NCBI RefSeq assembly: GCF_001427905.1
Contig: NZ_LMEF01000033.1
Span: 1 to 64,000 of the forward strand
Length of the DNA: 64,000 nt
From: Flavobacterium sp. Root420
GTDB lineage: Bacteria > Bacteroidota > Bacteroidia > Flavobacteriales > Flavobacteriaceae
Direction: 5' to 3'
Position numbers and translations under genes: made by a program. This document shows positions 8,256 to 16,877 of this stretch, piece after piece. The notes below the pieces were generated by a model. The model was not told the origin of the DNA, ran no database searches, and saw nothing but the letters and a program-made list of their open reading frames with translations. Each line of letters begins with the position of its first letter. The first letter of the stretch is position 1.

Positions 8256-8771
8256 ATGACCTCAACAGAATTACAATTAAGAAAAGCAACTCTTTCAGAA
8301 GTACCTCAAATTTGGGAAATTCTGCAAGACGCTATTGAACAAAGACGATTAGAAGGAAGCAAACAATGGCAAGACGGTTATCCCAACGAACTTTCCATTG
8401 AAAATGATATCAATAATGGTTTTGGATATGTACTTATAGAAAACGAATCTATTTTATGTTATGCTGCTATTATTTTCGATAAAGAACCGGCTTACGAAGA
8501 AATCGAAGGCAAATGGCTTAGTGATGGCGATTATGTTGTGGTACATCGCGTAGCAGTTTCAAAATTGGCAAAAGGAAAAGGCGTTGCTACCAAACTTTTT
8601 CAAAAAATAGAAGATTTGGCTGTTCAACAGCATGTCGACAGTATTAAAGTAGATACCAATTTTGATAATGTCCCAATGTTGAAGATTTTAGACAGATTAA
8701 ATTATACGTATTGTGGCGAAGTCTATTTTAGAGGCGGAGCACGAAGAGCGTATGAGAAAAAGTTAGCTTAA
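8256..8771 (+). CDS. GNAT-family N-acetyltransferase
   Basis: A 171-residue soluble protein with the GNAT layout: LQLRKATLSEVPQIWEIL at the N-terminus, a central beta strand VVVHRVAVS, the acetyl-CoA pyrophosphate-binding loop LAKGKGVATKLF near residue 108, then VDTNFDNVPMLKILDRLNY near the end. The acceptor is unknown. It lies 28 bp after the second permease gene and before a clear terminator, so it may be the last cistron of the sulfur operon, though no functional link is evident. Confidence 0.85.
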   Translation: MTSTELQLRKATLSEVPQIWEILQDAIEQRRLEGSKQWQDGYPNELSIENDINNGFGYVLIENESILCYAAIIFDKEPAYEEIEGKWLSDGDYVVVHRVAVSKLAKGKGVATKLFQKIEDLAVQQHVDSIKVDTNFDNVPMLKILDRLNYTYCGEVYFRGGARRAYEKKLA

Positions 8772-8781
8772 ATTACGAATC

Positions 8782-8814
8782 AAACCCGATAGGTTTTAAA
8801 AACCTGTCGGGTTT
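8782..8814 (+). terminator. Hairpin with AAACCCGA arms
   Basis: The arms aaacccgataggtttt and aacctgtcgggttt pair with one mismatch, 10 bp after the GNAT stop and followed by a T-rich stretch. The same AAACCCGAC core recurs in hairpins at 14474 and 14714, so this is a repeated terminator type. It may also serve the convergent glpR gene. Confidence 0.7.
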
Positions 8815-8864
8815 ACTTTTTAAATCTGATAAAACTTATTTTTACCATTATTTAAAAAAGAATT

Positions 8865-9638
8865 TTAATTAGTGGAGGCAATTATCACTTCGATACCTAT
8901 TTCTTCTAGTTTCGTTTTGGTTTCGATATCGATACCATCATCTGTAATCAAAACATCAATCTTATCCAGATTACATATTTTACCAAAGCCCCTCACATTC
9001 ATTTTTGTAGAATCTACCAAAACAATAACCTTTTCTGCCACCGAAATCATGGCTTGATTAAGATGAGCTTCTAATGCATTTGAAGTACTTAATCCAAAAT
9101 CTAAATGAAGTCCGTCTGCACCTAAAAACAGTTTATTGCAAGAAAACTGACTTAAAATCGCTTCTGAAATAGGACCAACAGCCGAGTTTGAGCTCTTACG
9201 AATATCACCACCCAATTGTATCGTATCTACATTTGCTTCCTTACTTAATTCTAATGCCACTTTTAAAGATGGCGTAATCACAGTTAATTTCTGAAAACCC
9301 GAAATAATCTGAGCCAGATAATGAACATTTGATCCGGAACCTAATATGATATAATCAGAGTTGCTAATATACTTTAATGCTTCTTTTGCTATTTGCTTTT
9401 TTTGCTCTACCTGCATTCCTTCTTTATCACTTAAATCTCTTTCGAAAGCATAAATAGGCTGTTTGCTTGCACCGCCATGCGTACGGTGCAGTAAGTTTTC
9501 ATTTTCTAAAAAGTTCAAATCCTTTCTTATTGTTACGGTTGAAACATTAAGACTTTCGCACAAATCAGCCACATTTACATGTCCATTTTTATCCAGTTCT
9601 TTCAGTATTTCTTCTTGTCTTTTATTTATAATAACCAT
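8865..9638 (-). CDS. glpR: DeoR/GlpR-family transcriptional repressor
   Basis: 257 residues. A DeoR-type winged helix occupies residues 1-57 (RQEEILKELDKNGHVNVADL, then STVTIRKDLNFLE). The C-terminal sugar-phosphate-sensing domain includes LGSGSNVHYLAQII near residue 98 and KLFLGADGLHLDFGLST near residue 168. Divergent placement from glpD-glpK-glpF and the operator at 9724-9759 point to a glycerol-3-phosphate-responsive repressor of glycerol use. The effector is inferred from the family and neighbours. Length is typical. Confidence 0.87.
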   Translation of the reverse strand: MVIINKRQEEILKELDKNGHVNVADLCESLNVSTVTIRKDLNFLENENLLHRTHGGASKQPIYAFERDLSDKEGMQVEQKKQIAKEALKYISNSDYIILGSGSNVHYLAQIISGFQKLTVITPSLKVALELSKEANVDTIQLGGDIRKSSNSAVGPISEAILSQFSCNKLFLGADGLHLDFGLSTSNALEAHLNQAMISVAEKVIVLVDSTKMNVRGFGKICNLDKIDVLITDDGIDIETKTKLEEIGIEVIIASTN

Positions 9639-9718
9639 AATAGCGTAATAATATTAAGATTTTTAAAGCTATAAATGTACGATAAAATAATAATTCAAAA
9701 AAAACCTTATTTTATTAC

Positions 9719-9759
9719 TTTGATTTCGTTTAGTTTCGTTAATTTTGCTTTAACGAAAC
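9719..9759 (+). promoter_or_regulatory. glp operon promoter overlapped by a palindromic operator
   Basis: TTTG at 9719-9722 and TAatTTTG at 9740-9747, 17 bp apart, form a textbook Bacteroidota promoter. A perfect 10-bp inverted repeat (gtttcgttaa at 9733-9742, ttaacgaaac at 9750-9759) spans the -7 element. A further half-site TTTCGTT lies at 9724-9730 inside the promoter spacer. GlpR bound here would block RNA polymerase directly. Confidence 0.75.
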
Positions 9760-9793
9760 AAAAAAGAAGAAAAGAAACAAAAACAAACACTAA

Positions 9794-11371
9794 ATGAAAC
9801 GTTCAGAACAATTATCGAAACTAAAAAACACTGAAAAGTGGGATGTAATTGTAATAGGAGGCGGAGCAAGCGGTCTTGGAACTGCTCTTGATGCTGCAAG
9901 CAGAGGTTATAAAACAATTTTAGTCGAAGCAGTAGACTTTGCCAAAGGAACTTCAAGCCGAAGCACAAAATTAGTTCATGGTGGTGTACGTTACTTGGAA
10001 CAAGGAGATGTGCATTTGGTAAAAGAAGCCCTTAAAGAAAGAGGCCTTATGGCACAAAATGCCGGTCATTTAGTCAAAAACCAATCCTTTGTAATCCCTA
10101 ATTACAATTGGTGGGGCGGCTATTTTTATACCATTGGTTTAACCATTTATGATTTATTGGCCGGACGTTTAAGCTTAGGCCGTTCCAAATATATTTCGAA
10201 AAGAAAAACAATCGAAATGCTTCCTAATGTAGAGGAAAAAGGTTTAAAAAGTGGTGTTATTTATCATGACGGACAATTTGATGATTCTCGTCTTGCTATA
10301 AATATTGCTCAGACTGCAGCAGAAAAAGGCGCTTGTATTTTAAATTACTGCAAGGTGGTAAACTTATTAAAAGACGACAACAATCAGGTTATTGGTGTGC
10401 AGGTTCTGGATCAGGAAACAGGAGAAAAATATGATTTAAAAGGATCTGCTGTTATTAATGCAACGGGAGTTTTTACAAATGCCATAATGAAACTAAACGA
10501 TACTGTTTATAAAAAATATATCGTTCCAAGTCAGGGAATTCACCTGGTGTTCGATAAATCATTTTTACCAGGCGATCATGCGCTAATGATTCCTAAAACA
10601 AGTGACGGAAGAGTTTTATTTGCTGTGCCTTGGCATAATCGAATTGTAGTAGGAACAACAGATACATTAATCAAAAAACAAAGCTTAGAGCCTATTGCCT
10701 TAGAAAGCGAAATTGAATTTGTACTGGAAACAGCACAACGCTTTTTAGCAAAAAAACCAACCAGAGCCGACGTTCTGTCTGTTTATGCAGGTTTACGTCC
10801 TTTGGCAGCACCTGCAGAAGAAGGGAAAAGTACTAAAGAGGTTTCAAGAAGTCATAAAATCATTGTTTCTGAAACCGGCTTAATAACTATTACAGGCGGA
10901 AAATGGACCACTTACAGAAAAATTGCCGAAGACATTATAGACAAAGCAATTAAAACACGAAAAATACCTGCAAAAGGCTGTAATACAGAACATCTTGCTA
11001 TTCATGGCAATCAACCTACTACAACTTTGGACAGAGAAAATCACTTGTATATCTATGGAACGGATATTCCTAAAATAAAAGAATTGCAGCAAAATGAGCC
11101 TGAATTAAAAGAAAAGATACATCCAGATCACGAATTTACAATGGCAGAAGCAGTTTGGGCCATTCGATACGAAATGGCAAGAACTGTAGATGATATTTTA
11201 GCCAGACGCGTTCGTTTACTATTCTTAGATGCCCGAGCCGCAATTCAGTCCTCTGAAAAAGTAGCACGATTACTCGCTAAGGAACTAGGACATGATGAAG
11301 CCTGGATAATTCAGGAAATTTCAAATTTTAAAGAAATTTCAAAAGGATTTCTGTTGTCAGAATTTCAATAA
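9794..11371 (+). CDS. glpD: Glycerol-3-phosphate dehydrogenase/oxidase (FAD)
   Basis: 525 residues. The FAD dinucleotide-binding motif [20 protein letters not shown] is near residue 20. It is followed by [20 protein letters not shown], a strongly conserved GlpD segment, and a C-terminal DAO-type domain ([20 protein letters not shown] near residue 448). The enzyme oxidises glycerol-3-phosphate to dihydroxyacetone phosphate and passes electrons to the quinone pool or oxygen. First gene of glpDKF; glpK starts 31 bp downstream. Controlled by the promoter/operator at 9719-9759. Confidence 0.95.
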   Translation: MKRSEQLSKLKNTEKWDVIVIGGGASGLGTALDAASRGYKTILVEAVDFAKGTSSRSTKLVHGGVRYLEQGDVHLVKEALKERGLMAQNAGHLVKNQSFVIPNYNWWGGYFYTIGLTIYDLLAGRLSLGRSKYISKRKTIEMLPNVEEKGLKSGVIYHDGQFDDSRLAINIAQTAAEKGACILNYCKVVNLLKDDNNQVIGVQVLDQETGEKYDLKGSAVINATGVFTNAIMKLNDTVYKKYIVPSQGIHLVFDKSFLPGDHALMIPKTSDGRVLFAVPWHNRIVVGTTDTLIKKQSLEPIALESEIEFVLETAQRFLAKKPTRADVLSVYAGLRPLAAPAEEGKSTKEVSRSHKIIVSETGLITITGGKWTTYRKIAEDIIDKAIKTRKIPAKGCNTEHLAIHGNQPTTTLDRENHLYIYGTDIPKIKELQQNEPELKEKIHPDHEFTMAEAVWAIRYEMARTVDDILARRVRLLFLDARAAIQSSEKVARLLAKELGHDEAWIIQEISNFKEISKGFLLSEFQ

Positions 11372-11402
11372 AACTTTATTACTTAACTATATACTATCAG
11401 CC

Positions 11403-12899
11403 ATGCAAAACAAACTAATCTTAGCTCTTGACCAGGGAACAACTTCCTCCAGAGCTATTCTATTTAATCACGAAGGAGAAATTGTGAGTATCTCTCAAAA
11501 ACCGTTTGAGCAAATTTTTCCCACACCAGGATGGGTAGAACATGACCCTAACGAAATCTGGTCTTCGCAAATAAGTACAGCTGCAGAAGTAATTGCCAAA
11601 GTAGGAATCTCAGGACGCGAAGTCGCAGCAATTGGAATAACCAATCAACGTGAAACTACTATTGTATGGGACAGAGAAACCAGCGAACCTATTTATAATG
11701 CTATTGTTTGGCAAGATCGCAGAACAGCAAAATTCTGTGACGAATTAAAAGCACAAGGTCATGCTGATATGATTCAGAAAAAAACGGGTTTAATTCTCGA
11801 TGCTTATTTCTCCGGAACAAAAGTAAAATGGATTTTGGATAACGTTCCCGGAGCACGCAAAAAAGCAGAAGAAGGGAAACTTTGTTTTGGAACTGTTGAT
11901 ACGTGGTTAATATGGAAATTAACCCGTGGCAAATTGTTCATGACAGATGTTTCTAATGCCAGCAGAACTTTATTATTCAATATTCATACTTTAGAATGGG
12001 ATAATGATTTATTAGAATTATTTGATATTCCAAAAGCCATGCTGCCTGAGGTAAAAGAAAGCAGTACTATTTACGGAGAAACCAGCACTACCCTATTTGC
12101 TACAAAAATTCCTATTGCCGGAGTTGCCGGAGACCAGCAAGCTGCGCTTTTTGGCCAATTGTGTACCAATTCGGGAATGGTAAAAAACACTTATGGAACA
12201 GGTTGTTTTATGCTAATGAATACAGGCGAAAAACCAATTCAATCTACCAACAATTTATTAACTACGATCGCCTGGAAAATCAACGGAAAAACAACCTATG
12301 CTTTAGAAGGCAGTGTTTTTGTTGGAGGAGCCGCTGTACAATGGTTACGAGACGGAGCAAAAATGATCAACTCATCAGAAGAAATAGAAGCTCTTGCGTC
12401 TAGTGTTCCTGATAACGGCGGGGTTTATTTTGTTCCTGCATTAACCGGCTTAGGGGCTCCTTACTGGGATCAATATGCGAGAGGTGCAATGTTCGGAATC
12501 ACCAGAGGAACTACCAATGCACATATTGCCCGTGCAACTTTAGAAGGAATTGCTTATCAGGTAAACGATTTGGTTAAAGCTATGGAAGCTGATTTTGGCG
12601 ACAAAGGAAAAGAACTAAGAGTTGACGGAGGTGCTGCGACAAATAATTTACTGATGCAATTTCAATCAGACATTTTTGGGTCTACCGTTACACGACCAAA
12701 AACACTCGAAACCACAGCTCTTGGTGCTGCTTATCTGGCCGGACTTGCGGTAGGATATTGGGCAGATTTAGATGATTTAAAAGAACAATGGTCTATAGAC
12801 AAGGTGTTTTCGCCAGAAATGGAAGAAAAACAAGTAAATACACTTGTAAAAAACTGGGATAAAGCTGTTAGCCGAGCATCAAACTGGATTGAAGAATAA
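11403..12899 (+). CDS. glpK: Glycerol kinase
   Basis: 498 residues, normal for GlpK. It opens with the FGGY-kinase motif [16 protein letters not shown]. Further landmarks are NQRETT near residue 82, [21 protein letters not shown] near residue 242 and [19 protein letters not shown] near residue 402. It phosphorylates glycerol with ATP to glycerol-3-phosphate, the substrate of the GlpD encoded just upstream. Together with GlpF it completes uptake and entry of glycerol into glycolysis. Confidence 0.97.
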   Translation: MQNKLILALDQGTTSSRAILFNHEGEIVSISQKPFEQIFPTPGWVEHDPNEIWSSQISTAAEVIAKVGISGREVAAIGITNQRETTIVWDRETSEPIYNAIVWQDRRTAKFCDELKAQGHADMIQKKTGLILDAYFSGTKVKWILDNVPGARKKAEEGKLCFGTVDTWLIWKLTRGKLFMTDVSNASRTLLFNIHTLEWDNDLLELFDIPKAMLPEVKESSTIYGETSTTLFATKIPIAGVAGDQQAALFGQLCTNSGMVKNTYGTGCFMLMNTGEKPIQSTNNLLTTIAWKINGKTTYALEGSVFVGGAAVQWLRDGAKMINSSEEIEALASSVPDNGGVYFVPALTGLGAPYWDQYARGAMFGITRGTTNAHIARATLEGIAYQVNDLVKAMEADFGDKGKELRVDGGAATNNLLMQFQSDIFGSTVTRPKTLETTALGAAYLAGLAVGYWADLDDLKEQWSIDKVFSPEMEEKQVNTLVKNWDKAVSRASNWIEE

Positions 12900-12914
12900 C
12901 TAAAAACGAATAAT

Positions 12915-13646
12915 ATGACTCCTTTTATAGCAGAAATTTTAGGTACTATGATAATGATTTTATTAGGAAATGGCGTTGTTGCAAACGTTAATCTTAAAGG
13001 TACAATTGGTAATAATTCAGGTTGGATTGTAGTTACCAGCGCTTGGGCATTTGCGGTTTTTGTAGGCGTAACTATTGCAGGACCTGTTAGCGGGGCACAT
13101 TTAAATCCGATTGTTACTCTTGGTTTAGCCCTTATCGGAAAATTTAGTTGGGATTTAGTTCCTATCTATATATTAGGCGAAATGATTGGGGCAATGTTAG
13201 GTGCTTTTTTAGTATGGCTATCGCATAAAGATCATTTTGCTGCAACAGAAGACGAGGGCGCTAAGCTTGCTTGTTTTTCTACAGGACCAGCTATTAAAAA
13301 TAACGTTTCGAATATTATCAGCGAAGCAATTGCCTCTTTCGTATTGATTTTTTCGATCTTTTATATCGCAGGACCAAGCCTCAAAATTGCGAGTGATACC
13401 AATGCAACAATTGGATTAGGAACCATTGGCGCACTTCCTGTTGCCATAGTCGTATGGGCAATTGGTTTATCATTAGGAGGAACAACAGGATATGCTATAA
13501 ATCCCGCAAGAGATTTAGGCCCAAGGATTATGCATGCTATTTTACCCATAAAAGGAAGTAGTAACTGGGGATACGCCTGGATACCTATCGTAGGCCCTGT
13601 AATAGGAGCTTCACTGGCTGCTGCATTATACCTCACTCTTAATTAA
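12915..13646 (+). CDS. glpF: Glycerol facilitator (MIP/aquaporin family)
   Basis: 243 residues with six hydrophobic helices and two half-helices. The two pore motifs are SGAHLNPIVTLG near residue 58 and AINPARDLGPR near residue 195. The first is NPI where most family members have NPA; the second is canonical. The Asp after the second NPA-Arg (ARD) is typical of glycerol facilitators rather than water-specific channels. It lies 15 bp after glpK and feeds glycerol to it. Confidence 0.93.
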   Translation: MTPFIAEILGTMIMILLGNGVVANVNLKGTIGNNSGWIVVTSAWAFAVFVGVTIAGPVSGAHLNPIVTLGLALIGKFSWDLVPIYILGEMIGAMLGAFLVWLSHKDHFAATEDEGAKLACFSTGPAIKNNVSNIISEAIASFVLIFSIFYIAGPSLKIASDTNATIGLGTIGALPVAIVVWAIGLSLGGTTGYAINPARDLGPRIMHAILPIKGSSNWGYAWIPIVGPVIGASLAAALYLTLN

Positions 13647-13674
13647 CAACATCTTCTTTTAATCTAAGAATTTT

Positions 13675-14442
13675 ATGAAAAATATTTTTCTTTCTATGAT
13701 ATTAATCATAGGACTAGCTGGCTACGCTCAGAAAACAACGCCGGAAAGCACTACTAGTAAAGAACCAAGCCGATTAAATTTTAATGTTACTCTTGCAACA
13801 AGTCATCTCTGGAGAGGACTAATCATTAGCCCAAGTATGACTGCTATGGGAGATATGCATTATACTTTTGATAAAAAACGGAACTTTTCGGTTGGCCTTT
13901 GGGGCGGTAACGGGTTTGATGGAAAATATACTGAGATAGATTATTACATCCAATACAAGCATAAAGGACTCACAATTGGTTTATGGGATTTATTCAACAC
14001 TACAAATGTTGAACACCCGGAAGTTTTCAATTATGATAAAAACACTACAACACATCTTATTGATTTGAGAACTTCTTATCGCTTTTCTGAGGAATTTCCT
14101 TTACGAATTGAAGCTGACATTATTCTTTATGGAAATGACAAAGAACTAAAACCTGATCTTGATTATAAAAACAGATACTCCACTTACATAGAGTTAGGAT
14201 ATCCTTTGATAAAAAATGAACAAATTACGTTAGACACTTATATAGGTGCAGGATTTTCACTTGACGGGAAATCGAATCTGTATTCTTCTAATACAGATCA
14301 TAATGTCAATATCGTCAATGCAGGTTTTAAAGCTTCTAAGGATATTTCAATATTTCAATATAAGCTTCCTGTTTTTGCAGTCATTATGTGGAATCCGGCT
14401 GAAAAATATACCCGTATGCAATTAGGAGTTTCGTTATTTTAA
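13675..14442 (+). CDS. Outer-membrane beta-barrel protein of the glp operon (TorF-like)
   Basis: 255 residues with a signal peptide (MKNIFLSMILIIGLAGYAQ). The rest alternates in short beta strands: FNVTLATSHLWRGLIISPSM, YTEIDYYIQYKH, STYIELGYPL. It closes with RMQLGVSLF, ending on Phe as many outer-membrane barrels do. The overall look resembles the TorF-type putative porin family. As the last gene of the glp operon, 28 bp after glpF, it is a candidate outer-membrane pore for glycerol or glycerophosphodiesters. That role is inferred from position only. Confidence 0.65.
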   Translation: MKNIFLSMILIIGLAGYAQKTTPESTTSKEPSRLNFNVTLATSHLWRGLIISPSMTAMGDMHYTFDKKRNFSVGLWGGNGFDGKYTEIDYYIQYKHKGLTIGLWDLFNTTNVEHPEVFNYDKNTTTHLIDLRTSYRFSEEFPLRIEADIILYGNDKELKPDLDYKNRYSTYIELGYPLIKNEQITLDTYIGAGFSLDGKSNLYSSNTDHNVNIVNAGFKASKDISIFQYKLPVFAVIMWNPAEKYTRMQLGVSLF

Positions 14443-14473
14443 GCTAACTTTTATTCTATTATTTTACAAATTA

Positions 14474-14506
14474 AAACCCGACAAGTTTTTAAAATCTGTC
14501 GGGTTT
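14474..14506 (+). terminator. Terminator hairpin of the glp operon
   Basis: The arms aaacccgaca and tgtcgggttt (10 bp, perfect) lie 31 bp after the last gene of the glp operon. The arm core matches the hairpins at 8782 and 14714. Confidence 0.75.
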
Positions 14507-14520
14507 GTCGTTTTGTGTAC

Positions 14521-14637
14521 TTGCGTGAGGGATAGAAGCTATCCGCCGCAGCGGAGCGGATAGCCCGACAGCATCCTGATGAGAGGGCGTATATGCACAA
14601 AGTAAATTTGCCCTCTCATCAGGATGGTGGCACGCCC
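14521..14637. repeat. G+C-rich palindromic intergenic element
   Basis: Two nested structures in a G+C-rich island inside A+T-rich DNA. One is gctatccg...cggatagc at 14538-14564. The other is a perfect 17-bp inverted repeat at 14572-14588 and 14610-14626 (catcctgatgagagggc). The outer parts gcgtgagg and gcacgcccc may pair as well. It looks like a REP-type element; no protein-coding frame is visible. Part of the 530-bp gene-free stretch before marR. Confidence 0.6.
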
Positions 14638-14642
14638 CTATT

Positions 14643-14711
14643 GATTTTAGATTTTAGATTTTAGATTTTAGATTTTAGATTTTAGATTTTAGATTTTAGA
14701 TTTTAGATTTT
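14643..14711. repeat. Tandem array of GATTTTA, about ten copies
   Basis: A 69-base run of the 7-base unit GATTTTA, essentially perfect throughout. It sits directly between the G+C-rich palindromic element and another hairpin. Copy number of such arrays usually varies between strains. Confidence 0.9.
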
Positions 14712-14713
14712 GT

Positions 14714-14747
14714 AAACCCGACCGGGTTTAAAAAACCGGTCGGGTTT
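14714..14747. terminator. Hairpin with AAACCCGACCGG arms
   Basis: Perfect 12-bp arms with a 10-base A-rich loop. Same AAACCCGAC core as the glp and GNAT terminators, here with no gene immediately upstream. Confidence 0.55.
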
Positions 14748-14765
14748 AAACTTGGCGTACAATAA

Positions 14766-14794
14766 CTTTATCAAAGTTTTAAACTTTGATAAAG
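14766..14794. repeat. Perfect A+T-rich inverted repeat
   Basis: ctttatcaaagttt faces aaactttgataaag with a one-base loop. It lies 120 bp upstream of the marR operators. Function not clear. Confidence 0.5.
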
Positions 14795-14912
14795 ATGAGC
14801 TGAGCTTTCATTTATAAATCAAAATTTTTCTATTATATTTACACTAATTACATAGACTAAGTATAGTTATTAAATAAGCGTTAACTGAATTAACGAAAAT
14901 TTAACACAACAT

Positions 14913-14955
14913 TTGTATATACAACTATTAAAAAGCTATACATTTGTATATACAA
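14913..14955 (+). promoter_or_regulatory. Double MarR operator and promoter
   Basis: The perfect 12-bp palindrome TTGTATATACAA occurs twice, at 14913-14924 and 14944-14955, centres 31 bp apart (about three helical turns). A -7 element TAcaTTTG at 14939-14946 overlaps the second copy. The translation start of the MarR gene lies 17 bp beyond. The arrangement indicates autoregulation by the MarR protein of the whole three-gene unit. Confidence 0.75.
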
Positions 14956-14972
14956 ATTATACACTTACGACT

Positions 14973-15434
14973 ATGACAATTGAAGAGGTTATAAAAAGTA
15001 CAGTTAAGATGGATAATGCGAAAAAAGTTATTCTGAATATCATGTACACGCAAAACGTAATTCAGGATCATTTCAGCGAGTTGATGAAACCGTATGATTT
15101 ATCCGGAGAACAATATAATGTGTTACGTATATTAAGAGGACAAAAAGGAAATCCTGCTAATATGTGTATCATACAGGAACGTATGTTGGCAAAAACCAGT
15201 AATACAACCCGATTAGTTGACAAACTTTTATTGAAGGATTATGTAACGAGAAATGTTTGCCCGGGCAATCGAAGAAAAATTGAAGTTTCGATAACTCAAA
15301 AAGGGTTAGATGTTTTAAAAGAATTAGATCCCAAGGTAGATGAACACGAGCGTTTTTTTGCCAAAAATATAAGTCAGGAAGAATTAGAATTATTAAATCA
15401 ATTATTAGAAAAATACCGAACCCAACAAAATTAA
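14973..15434 (+). CDS. MarR-family transcriptional regulator
   Basis: The start is placed at ATG 14973, which gives 153 residues beginning MTIEEVIKSTVKMDNAKKV. An upstream in-frame start would put coding sequence across the operators and promoter. The winged helix is visible (LSGEQYNVLRILRGQKG, then MLAKTSNTTRLVDKLLLKDY, then the wing RKIEVSITQKGLDVLKEL). Regulators of this type are released from DNA by phenolic, quinone or oxidant ligands. It sits 4 bp before a nitroreductase gene and then a YceI gene, and probably controls both through the two TTGTATATACAA sites. Confidence 0.88.
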   Translation: MTIEEVIKSTVKMDNAKKVILNIMYTQNVIQDHFSELMKPYDLSGEQYNVLRILRGQKGNPANMCIIQERMLAKTSNTTRLVDKLLLKDYVTRNVCPGNRRKIEVSITQKGLDVLKELDPKVDEHERFFAKNISQEELELLNQLLEKYRTQQN

Positions 15435-15438
15435 TATT

Positions 15439-16071
15439 ATGAGTACACTATTAGAAAATCTAAATTGGAGATACGCAACCAAAAAATTTGATGCAACTAA
15501 AAAAATCTCTGCTTCAGATTTAAATACTTTAAAAGAAGCGGTTAGACTAAGTGCTTCTTCATACGGATTACAACCTTATAAGGTTATCATCGTAGAAAAT
15601 CCTGAAATCAGAGAAAAATTAAAAGCTGCTGCTTACGGTCAAACTCAAATTACAGACGCTTCACAATTGTTTATTTTTGCGAACGATTTAAATCTTGGCG
15701 CGGTTTCTGTAGATAATTACATCGCTAATATCAGCGAGACAAGAGGTGTTCCTGTTGATGCTTTAGGCGGATTCAGCGATATGATGAAAGGCACAATTGC
15801 CAATTTATCTGATGATGCTAAAAACATCTGGACAGCAAAACAAACCTATATTGCTTTAGGAACTTTATTAAGTGCTGCCTCTGAACTAAAAATCGATGCA
15901 ACTCCAATGGAAGGTTTCAACGCAGCTCAATTTAATGAAATCTTAGGTTTCGATAAATTAGGTTTAAATGCTTCAGTTATTGCAACTGTTGGTTACAGAC
16001 ATGATGAGGACGACGCTCAGCATTACAAAAAAGTTAGAAAATCTCACGAGGAATTATTTATCACTATATAA
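15439..16071 (+). CDS. NAD(P)H-dependent nitroreductase-family oxidoreductase
   Basis: 210 residues with the nitroreductase FMN-binding layout: NWRYATKKFDATKKIS at the N-terminus, RLSASSYGLQPYKVIIVEN near residue 36, and a C-terminal ATVGYRHDEDDAQHYKKVRK. Such enzymes use FMN to reduce quinones, nitroaromatics or similar electrophiles. Start lies 4 bp after the marR stop, so the pair is certainly co-transcribed, which fits a response to reactive organic compounds sensed by MarR. Confidence 0.9.
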   Translation: MSTLLENLNWRYATKKFDATKKISASDLNTLKEAVRLSASSYGLQPYKVIIVENPEIREKLKAAAYGQTQITDASQLFIFANDLNLGAVSVDNYIANISETRGVPVDALGGFSDMMKGTIANLSDDAKNIWTAKQTYIALGTLLSAASELKIDATPMEGFNAAQFNEILGFDKLGLNASVIATVGYRHDEDDAQHYKKVRKSHEELFITI

Positions 16072-16101
16072 TTATTATTAATCCAAAATCAATTTTACAA
16101 C

Positions 16102-16671
16102 ATGAAAAATTTAAAAACAATTGCAATAGCATTATTCGTAGCAGCGGCTAGTATTTCAGTAAATGCTCAAACTAAAAAAATCGACGTATCTTCAAGTACT
16201 ATCAAATGGGTAGGTAAAAAAGTAACAGGAGAACATTCAGGAACTGTAAACTTCAAAGACGGATCTATTATTTTCAAAGGAAAAAAATTAACTGGCGGAA
16301 GTTTTGTAGTAGATATGACTTCATTGACTTCTACAGATTTAACTGGTGAATACCAAGGAAAATTAAACGGACACTTAAAAGCTGATGATTTTTTTGGAAC
16401 TGACAAATACCCAACTTCTAAATTAGTATTCAAAAAAATTGGAACTACTAAAACAGCTAATGTTTATGCAGTTACTGCAGATTTAACTATCAAAGGAATT
16501 ACTAAACCAGTAACTTTTGATTTAACTGTAAATCCAAACAGTGCTACAACTGCATTCAAAGTTGACAGAACTAAATATGGTATTAAATATAACTCTGGGA
16601 ATTTCTTCGAAAACTTAGGAGACAAAACGATCAGCGACGATTTCGAATTAACAGTAGCTTTAAAATTCTAA
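16102..16671 (+). CDS. YceI-family secreted lipid-binding protein
   Basis: 189 residues with a signal peptide (MKNLKTIAIALFVAAASISVNAQ), then the lipocalin-like YceI barrel: KIDVSSSTIKWVGKKVTGEH, GTVNFKDGSI, LTSTDLTGEYQGKLNGHLK, FFGTDKYPTSKLVFKK and a final strand. YceI proteins bind isoprenoid-type ligands in the periplasm. Third gene of the MarR unit, 30 bp after the nitroreductase gene and followed by a strong terminator. YceI next to MarR and nitroreductase suggests handling of quinone-like molecules (inference). Confidence 0.9.
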   Translation: MKNLKTIAIALFVAAASISVNAQTKKIDVSSSTIKWVGKKVTGEHSGTVNFKDGSIIFKGKKLTGGSFVVDMTSLTSTDLTGEYQGKLNGHLKADDFFGTDKYPTSKLVFKKIGTTKTANVYAVTADLTIKGITKPVTFDLTVNPNSATTAFKVDRTKYGIKYNSGNFFENLGDKTISDDFELTVALKF

Positions 16672-16700
16672 TATTTAAGACTTACTTATTCTTATATTCA

Positions 16701-16740
16701 GAAAACCCCAAAAGCTTAGGCTTTTGGGGTTTTCTTTTTT
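16701..16740 (+). terminator. Intrinsic terminator after yceI
   Basis: Perfect 15-bp arms (gaaaaccccaaaagc and its complement) around a 4-base loop, followed by T-rich sequence. It lies 29 bp past the YceI stop. Confidence 0.88.
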
Positions 16741-16827
16741 GTTATTTCTTTTCAAAAACATAACATTCTTAATCTTAAAATAACACTTTCATAATAACTA
16801 TCCCCGTATTGATTAACATGCGGGCTC

Positions 16828-16835
16828 TAATTTTG
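16828..16835 (+). promoter_or_regulatory. -7 promoter element
   Basis: TAatTTTG, matching TAnnTTTG, 42 bp before the start of the secreted beta-helix-like protein. A G+C-richer flanking palindrome-like stretch (ccccg...cgggc, 16802-16825) just upstream may be a regulator site. Confidence 0.5.
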
Positions 16836-16877
16836 AGAAAAAATAAAAATCAAAAACTAGAAATTTAAATTATAGTT

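Noticed and set aside
14643-14711. GATTTTA array as a CRISPR-like structure
   Set aside because: Units are 7 bp with no spacers and no Cas genes occur in the window; it is a simple tandem repeat.
14913-14972. N-terminal extension of the MarR protein from an upstream start
   Set aside because: It would overlap both operators and the -7 promoter element and adds residues unlike MarR N-termini.
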